From: Bog-756 sp963831535
GTDB lineage: Bacteria > Actinomycetota > Acidimicrobiia > Acidimicrobiales > RAAP-2
Direction: 5' to 3'
Assembly: GCA_963831535.1 (NCBI GenBank)
Contig: CAWHQP010000008.1
Coordinates: 310,001 to 374,000, forward strand
Length of the DNA: 64,000 nucleotides
The position numbers were made by a program, and so were the translations under genes. Position 1 is the first letter of the stretch, and the number at the start of each line of letters is the position of its first letter. Positions 59,418 through 64,000 of this stretch are shown in pieces. Under the pieces are notes generated by a model that ran no database searches, was not told where the DNA came from, and saw only the letters and a program-made list of their open reading frames with translations.

Positions 59418-59791
59418 GTGGCAAGGACACCATCGAGCCGACACCCGAGGACTGGCTGGCCGGTGCTGACGAGGAGTTCGTCGTCGACCAGAAGATCAGC
59501 CATCCCGATCCGGCGTTCGACGAACTGCGCGACAAGGCCAGCGAACGTCTGCGTATCGAACATGACGTCGTGGCCACGCTCGGCGAGCTGCGGAGGGCGG
59601 CCGGCTTCAACCAGTCGGAGATCGCCGAGCGATGGGGGAGAGGCCAGTCTCAGGTGAGCAAGGTGGAGCGGGCCCCGGACTCCGTCGAGATCGCCACGCT
59701 GGCCGGATACGTGCGTGCGCTCGGGGGCAATCTCTCCATCACCATCGAGGTGGGTGGCCACACTTACCACGAGGATCTGGTGGCTTCGTAG
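59414..59791 (+). CDS. XRE-family antitoxin
   Basis: A 125-residue protein. The N-terminal ~60 residues are acidic (PEDWLAGADEEFVVDQKISHPDPAFDEL); the HTH is LGELRRAAGFNQSEIAERWGRGQSQVSKVERAPDSVEIATLAGYVRALGGNLSITIEVGG, the usual end of HigA-like antitoxins. It should neutralise the overlapping toxin and repress their promoter. The pair lies at the attR end, where addiction modules help keep an element in the genome. Confidence 0.85.
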   Translation: MSGKDTIEPTPEDWLAGADEEFVVDQKISHPDPAFDELRDKASERLRIEHDVVATLGELRRAAGFNQSEIAERWGRGQSQVSKVERAPDSVEIATLAGYVRALGGNLSITIEVGGHTYHEDLVAS

Positions 59792-59816
59792 GACGGCCGT
59801 TCCGAGGGCCGGATTT

Positions 59817-59834
59817 GGTCACATTTTGGTCACA
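59817..59834 (+). repeat. Putative integrase arm-type site, right end
   Basis: GGTCACATTTTGGTCACA, identical to 48040-48057 and in the same orientation, 118 bases inside attR. In the excised circle the two copies would lie ~232 bases apart, with the 45-bp core between them, a normal attP layout. Confidence 0.65.
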
Positions 59835-59952
59835 TCCGTGATGAAAACCGCTGGTTTTCCACAACACCCGATGGACGGGCCCATCAGTGAAAGCCCAGCT
59901 AGACGGCACAATCTGGGATTTGCCAACACAGGCCAACATGGCGCCTATCTGG

Positions 59953-59997
59953 ATGACACGCAAGGGGTCGTGGGTTCAAGTCCCGCACGGCCCACCA
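59953..59997 (+). repeat. attR core (45-bp direct repeat, right copy)
   Basis: Identical to the 3' 45 bases of tRNA-Val at 47926-47970. The 5' half of the tRNA is absent here, so this is only the displaced 3' end. It marks the right border of the integrative element. Confidence 0.93.
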
Positions 59998-60449
59998 GAG
60001 AACGCCCAGTTCAGGACTGTAAACTCCAAAACTGGACCGGTCCCCGACGATCGGTCGGTAGCCGAGGCTTCGTTCGATACTTCTCTATTCGCCTCGTAGC
60101 CGTTGGGGGCTTGTTCCGATCGCGGGTCGGGCGGGACAGCGGCCCCTGGTGTTCCGCCACCGGTCAGGGCGGAAAGGCCGAAAGGACGACGATTCTCAAC
60201 ATGAGTAGGTGTGTTCAGCGATGGCTCGTTGACCTCGATTCTGGGGACACCGCGGTCGCACTCACGATGGGCGAGCACCCAACATGACCACAAGGTCCCG
60301 CATGGACGGCCGGTGGTCTTCACCATCCCGCCCGTGGCGCAGTAGGCATTGTTCAGCTCCACCTAGACCCCGTCGGTCACCTGCGGTGTCGTTGACTCAC
60401 CGAGAAGTTGTGCCACTGATGCCAAACCCCACCCGGGCCCGATGAACTC
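59998..60449. other. Intergenic stretch right of attR
   Basis: About 450 bases to the end of the sulfatase gene. The first ~45 bases resemble the sequence after tRNA-Val (CCCAGTTCAGGAC ... GGTCCCC), which fits displaced chromosomal DNA. The rest shows no gene, RNA or repeat that I can support. Confidence 0.4.
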
Positions 60450-62087
60450 CTAGACGGCGTTCCGCAGCGCCGGTATCCGACGCTTGTTGTCACGCTCCGC
60501 CTCCAGCACCGACCTCATACTCGACGCAGCCGCTGGATCATCGGAGATTCGGTTGTGACGTTCTTCGGGATCCGAGGTCAGATTGTGGAGTTCCCAGTCG
60601 GACTCTGCGGCCGGTCCCAAGAACGGGTTCGGCGCAATACCCTGAGCTGCATACCAGTCATCAAGCCGTTGGTAGTAGTGGTTCAGCTTCCACAGCTCCT
60701 GAGCGCCTCCGGGACCCGTGGGCAGTGTGGCAAGTACTGACTCAATATTGATAGGTGGCGGGACAGGATCAAACGGCACTCCTGTCAGGATGTTGACTTC
60801 CGTCAGACCTCGGGTGACATCGTCTTCGGTCATGAAGTAGATCGGTGTCGACATCGTGGCTGGATCCACCTGGCCTCGGACAATCGGGCTCAGATCGCGT
60901 CCGGGCAGCGGTTGGACCTCGTCATGATGGGCGGAGACGCCAGCCGCCGCCTCCTCCCGATCGATCCCCGCCAGACCAAGGAGCGTCGGGATCAGGTCGA
61001 CGTGGCTGGTTACAAGGCCGACGCCGTCGCCTCCGGGTTCGATGCCCGGACCGGCGATGAGTAGTGGCACCCGGGTGGCCTCATCGAATGCATTGCACCA
61101 CTTCTGAATCAGTCCCCCGTGGGCTCCGAGCAGATCCCCATGGTCGGAGGTGAACACGACGATGGTGTCGTCGGCCATGCCCGACAGCTCGAGTGCCTCG
61201 AGAATTCGACCGATGGCCTTATCCACCAACTTCAGAAGGTAGTAATAGAGCTTCCGATAGCCGAGGTCGGTGGCAGTCTCGAAGATCATGTTGGGCCAGA
61301 CCGCCTTGAACGCCTCTTGGCATAGCGGGCGTCCGGTGAACGGGTCCGACTGCGATGGTGGCTCGGGAATGTCGGGCACGGTGTCGTCAGGCGGTCCAAA
61401 CTTCAGCATCTGCTCCCACCCGAAGCCCGAAAAGGCGATATCGTGTGGGTTAACGAATGAGGCGACAGTTAGCCACGGACCAGCTTCCTGGGACTCTGCC
61501 AGATCGCGGAACAGCTCAACTACCTGCTCCGCAAAGACGCCGTCTCGCACGGTCCCGCAGTCGGACTTGTCTGCCCCATGTGGTTCACGCCCGATCCACC
61601 CAGAGAATCCAAATGGGTCGAGGCGGTCGGCCTTGCGGTAGGCCTCGATCGCCTCAGGCAGATGGTTGCCGTTGTCGTCCGACGCCTTGAGCCCTTCGTT
61701 CGAGCCTGGTGTCGTGAGATCCGCGAACGAGACGTGCCACTTCCCCCGGTAGTGGGTTTGGTAACCACCCGCTCGGAACCAATCCCCCAAGGTCGGGACG
61801 GTGTTCGGATCGAGCCACTGCATGGCCGGGTCAGTGTTCTGCTTAGCGACGCCGTCCGTAGACGTGACGCCGTGCAGCGATGGGTACTGGCCGGTGAAGA
61901 GCGTGGCCCGACTAGGCACACAGGCCGTTGAGCCCGCGTAATGTCGGTGGAACTCCATGCCGCGCGCCCGGATCGACTCCCGGGCACTGAGCTGGGAAGT
62001 CCGGAACGCCTGGACCGAGTCGGGCTCGTAAGGCGGTGGATACCGCTCCTCGTCCGTCATGATCAGCAGGATGTTGGGTCGCTCCAT
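60450..62087 (-). CDS. Type I sulfatase
   Basis: A 545-residue arylsulfatase-fold hydrolase without a signal peptide, so cytosolic. The N-terminal metal motif is PNILLIMTDEERYP; the active-site motif CVPSRATLFTGQ supplies the Cys that becomes formylglycine; GKWHVSFAD and FTSDHGDLLGAHGG give further metal ligands. It would cleave a sulfate (or phosphonate) ester; choline-sulfatase-like and phosphonate monoester hydrolase-like members share this layout. No formylglycine-generating enzyme is in the window. The ATG at 62087 is preferred over the GTG at 62096. Confidence 0.92.
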   Translation of the reverse strand: MERPNILLIMTDEERYPPPYEPDSVQAFRTSQLSARESIRARGMEFHRHYAGSTACVPSRATLFTGQYPSLHGVTSTDGVAKQNTDPAMQWLDPNTVPTLGDWFRAGGYQTHYRGKWHVSFADLTTPGSNEGLKASDDNGNHLPEAIEAYRKADRLDPFGFSGWIGREPHGADKSDCGTVRDGVFAEQVVELFRDLAESQEAGPWLTVASFVNPHDIAFSGFGWEQMLKFGPPDDTVPDIPEPPSQSDPFTGRPLCQEAFKAVWPNMIFETATDLGYRKLYYYLLKLVDKAIGRILEALELSGMADDTIVVFTSDHGDLLGAHGGLIQKWCNAFDEATRVPLLIAGPGIEPGGDGVGLVTSHVDLIPTLLGLAGIDREEAAAGVSAHHDEVQPLPGRDLSPIVRGQVDPATMSTPIYFMTEDDVTRGLTEVNILTGVPFDPVPPPINIESVLATLPTGPGGAQELWKLNHYYQRLDDWYAAQGIAPNPFLGPAAESDWELHNLTSDPEERHNRISDDPAAASSMRSVLEAERDNKRRIPALRNAV

Positions 62088-62535
62088 TGCTGGCACGCTA
62101 TCCAGGGTTCTGGAAGGTGTCCAAGAGCATTGATTCCGTCGAGGAAGAGCACCCCCTCAGACCCACCGGCGGGTGTCACCTTCGCTTCGACACCTGTCCC
62201 TGATCAATGGGAAGGCGACTACTGCGTCTCGCAAATCGTTTACGAGGGTCGACTTGGAGACGGGAGCAAGCAGGTGGACACCCACTTTTGGCGGAGCAAC
62301 GGAATCTCGACATCGGTGGTCGTGCCTACCGTGCGGGACGAAGGGGCGTGGACTAGACAGACCATCGCAGTCGTTGCCGGGGAGCGCACGCAGATGGGCA
62401 CCGCGATGAGGCGCATGAAGCCCATCGCAGTGATGAGGATCTAGACAATGTTCTCCAGAACATGGCGGTTGGATACCGAGGGCGATGAACCCCTCTCACT
62501 CACCTGTCGCCGGATCGGTGGGATCGCTCGTGCAC
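62088..62535. other. Stretch without a convincing gene
   Basis: An open frame on the plus strand from ~62160 to 62444 (VTFASTPVPDQWEGDYCVSQIVYEGRLGDG...) reads plausibly, but its upstream part is antisense to the sulfatase and it lacks a start or ribosome site. It could be the end of a gene cut by a rearrangement. No RNA or repeat was seen. Confidence 0.35.
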
Positions 62536-62820
62536 TTATGGCTGGTCGCCACCCTTGGCGGCGTACACACACCCAGTTACCCATTCACCACGGTTGTCGC
62601 CCTGTGGCATGGCGTGTTGCACCTGCGACGAGCAGGCTGCGGTGAGGGAATCGCCGTTCTTTTGGAGGGTCTTGATCGTGTCCACACCATCAGCCTTGTA
62701 CCAGTAGTACCCATCCTGGTGGGACGGGTCCACCAGGGCCGACGAGCATGCCGAGACCGTAAGGCCAGATGCCATGACCACCAGAATGACGATCGCTCGG
62801 CGCCACCGACTCACCGCCAC
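62536..62820 (-). CDS. Small lipoprotein
   Basis: A 94-residue exported protein. The signal RRAIVILVVMASGLTVSAC ends in a lipobox (TVSAC-S), so Cys25 should be lipidated and the ~70-residue domain placed outside the membrane. That domain has SHQDGYYWYKADGVDTIKTLQKNGDSLTAACSSQ and a second Cys in VTGCVYAAKGG that could form a disulfide. No family is recognised. Start is GTG at 62820 or 62814. Confidence 0.65.
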   Translation of the reverse strand: MAVSRWRRAIVILVVMASGLTVSACSSALVDPSHQDGYYWYKADGVDTIKTLQKNGDSLTAACSSQVQHAMPQGDNRGEWVTGCVYAAKGGDQP

Positions 62821-63122
62821 ATGGTGATCCTATGACTCTCGGGAGGACCGGGCACTCCAGACTGCCTCGCCTCTTCCTCCCAGGCGTCCGGTTGTTCCAC
62901 CATAAAACGACGGGAGCCGCTCCAGCCCCGGTGCCCGCAAGATGGATGCCTCGCTCGTCATTCCGATGCAGAACGATCCTTCCCGTGGGTCCCCCGACAG
63001 CGACGATCGAACGGGGCATTACACGGCTCATCGTGGGAATGTCCGATGACTGACGGTTCCGGTTCGGTGAGTGAGCCCACTCGCTCGGGGATTCGCCGCT
63101 CAGATCGGGCGCCATCGGACCA

Positions 63123-63524
63123 GTGAAGCGCTTGACGCAGCCGCACAACGGCCTCAAGTTCCCGAGCGGAATGGTCGATATGGACCCAATGGCTCTCCTC
63201 CGACAAACCGTGCCCGAGGACGACGATCCGATCCACCTGCTGAACGGCTACTCGAGGCTCATCGGTTACGAGTACGCGCTCCGGCGAGAGGCCGGTCTCG
63301 AACCGAAAGAGGCCATTCGCTGGACGTTACGTCGCGTGCTTCCGCCCCCTGACGGGCTCCATCCCGCCATCGCCATGATCGCTGGATACGAAGTCGAACG
63401 GGGCGTATGGGAGGAGCAGGCGTCATCGCTGATGCGGACGCTCATAGTCAGCTGCGACAAGTCCTGGCATGCCCTCCGCAAAATCGAGGGCTGGCAACCG
63501 GGCACCGCCGGTATGGGCTGGTGA
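63123..63524 (+). CDS. Hypothetical protein
   Basis: A 133-residue frame starting with GTG (63123), or with ATG at 63171. It is acidic to neutral and probably helical: DPMALLRQTVPEDDDPIHLLNGYSRLIGYEYALRREAGLEPKEAIRWTLRRVLPP and HPAIAMIAGYEVERGVWEEQASSLMRTLIVSCDKSWHALRKIEGW. The sequence looks like a real protein, but no family, ribosome site or partner supports it. Confidence 0.4.
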   Translation: MKRLTQPHNGLKFPSGMVDMDPMALLRQTVPEDDDPIHLLNGYSRLIGYEYALRREAGLEPKEAIRWTLRRVLPPPDGLHPAIAMIAGYEVERGVWEEQASSLMRTLIVSCDKSWHALRKIEGWQPGTAGMGW

Positions 63525-63888
63525 CCTGACCGTCGCGGCCCGGGCCACCCCCGAGGGGCTGTACCCGAACATGCACCAACGAGCAGTTCCCGTTCTGCTC
63601 CATCGTCAGCCCCGAATGGCGCACGGTGACGGAAGACAATGGCGCAGTTGAGGAAGTCACCACTTCCGGCCGATACCGTCGGGCGAGGCGACCATCCCGT
63701 TCAGGGGGCAGTTCGGCACTCTCACGAGGCAGTCGACAGCTTTGGGCCTGTCCTGCGATCCGAGGTGGTCGGCCCGATCCCCGGCTGGCGGACGAATGGA
63801 CCGGTACTGTGGGATCGCCGAGGCTGTGCTGGTGGGCGGAGAGCTCAGGCGGGACCGACCACGGCACTGCGCTGAGGAGGGGAGGACC
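63525..63888. other. Intergenic stretch before the VOC-family gene
   Basis: About 360 bases. Frames exist on both strands without family features. The last ~15 bases hold a strong ribosome site (GGAGGGGAGGACC) for the gene at 63889. Confidence 0.4.
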
Positions 63889-64000
63889 ATGACAAGGCCG
63901 GGAGATGGATTCGAGTTCGGAGGCGTCAACCACCTCGCTCTGGTGTGCCGGGACATGGCCCGGACGGTGGACTTCTATACGAACGTTCTCGGGATGCCCC
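63889..64000 (+). CDS. VOC-family (glyoxalase/dioxygenase-like) protein, N-terminal part
   Basis: The first 37 residues are visible before the window ends: MTRPGDGFEFGGVNHLALVC, then RDMARTVDFYTNVLGMP. VNHLALVC with the metal-ligand His and the VDFYTNVLGM helix are the classical start of a vicinal-oxygen-chelate domain. Members include glyoxalase I, extradiol dioxygenases and fosfomycin-resistance-like proteins; the class cannot be chosen from the part seen. ATG at 63889 with GGAGGGGAGG upstream. Confidence 0.8.
   Translation, partial: MTRPGDGFEFGGVNHLALVCRDMARTVDFYTNVLGMP

Larger units (their letters stand above)
47926..59997 (+). mobile_element. ~12.1-kb integrative element in the 3' end of tRNA-Val(GAC)
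   Basis: A 45-bp perfect direct repeat (47926-47970 and 59953-59997) bounds the element; the left copy completes the tRNA gene. An integrase starts 131 bases inside the left end, followed by an excisionase-like gene. Cargo includes an IS5-like transposase, a cyclase-STAND protein, a second tyrosine recombinase, a hydrolase-cyclase protein and a toxin-antitoxin pair. No conjugation, relaxase, replication or capsid gene was seen, so it is probably a small island or satellite that relies on integrase and perhaps on helper functions. Confidence 0.9.

Noticed and set aside
59953..59997. Possible second tRNA-Val gene
   Set aside because: Only the 3' 45 bases are present; the preceding bases do not form acceptor, D or anticodon stems. 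It is the attR copy.

Overview
The window is high-GC DNA from an actinobacterium. Class Acidimicrobiia is the best fit. The reasons are the NlpC/P60 protein built on GYWLVASDGG-type repeats, the GPGWWLASDGKWYPP opening of a DUF4190 protein, a DUF2630 protein, many GTG/TTG starts, and a mec-cysO-cysM / rph / rdgB neighbourhood laid out as in mycobacteria. Most of the window looks like ordinary chromosome with short operons.

Layout. 1-11.5 kb: an MFS fragment, a membrane EAL-domain protein, two secreted enzymes, two SDRs, an acyl-CoA dehydrogenase, an alpha/beta hydrolase and a second MFS pump. 11.6-15.3 kb: an ABC exporter operon (ATPase plus two permeases) behind a frameshifted secreted LppX/LprG-like protein. 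15.4-25.6 kb: fhs, an ATP-grasp ligase, a GH4 glycosidase diverging from a BadF/NAGK-type kinase, and glyA behind a ZTP (pfl) riboswitch; fhs and glyA both serve one-carbon folate metabolism. 26-33 kb: a secreted FN3 protein, an ADH/SnoaL pair, a mosaic IS3/IS30 remnant with intact inverted repeats, and a YtrA-type GntR/ABC operon with a palindromic operator. 33-38 kb: tmRNA and smpB, the CysO sulfur-carrier cysteine pathway (mec-cysO-cysM), an Rv1339-like metallo-beta-lactamase-fold hydrolase, rph and rdgB. 38-47.8 kb: housekeeping and envelope genes including glnD, an L,D-transpeptidase, a GT4 glycosyltransferase, a PhyH dioxygenase and tRNA-Cys.

The most interesting part is a ~12.1-kb integrative element (47926-59997) inserted in the 3' end of tRNA-Val(GAC). 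A 45-bp direct repeat bounds it. The same 18-bp tandem motif (GGTCACATTTTGGTCACA) lies just inside both ends and probably marks integrase arm sites. It carries an integrase overlapping tail-to-tail with a small excisionase-like gene. Next comes ~1.4 kb of apparently non-coding DNA in which a 12-bp iteron (GAGGGTGACGTT) recurs every ~32 bp in two opposed blocks around a hairpin-rich core. The cargo is an IS5-like transposase, an SgcJ-like protein, a class III cyclase-STAND-TPR protein behind three 10-bp operator-like repeats, a 56-residue zinc-ribbon protein, a second tyrosine recombinase, an alpha/beta-hydrolase-cyclase fusion that lacks the serine nucleophile, and a RelE-like/XRE toxin-antitoxin pair next to attR. 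No replication, relaxase, capsid or conjugation gene was recognised.

After the element come a sulfatase, a small lipoprotein, an uncertain ORF and the start of a VOC-family gene. At least six otherwise well-conserved genes carry one or two single-base frameshifts, several in short G/C runs. This suggests uncorrected indels in the assembly, or less likely a burst of gene decay; readers should treat those genes as probably intact in the organism.
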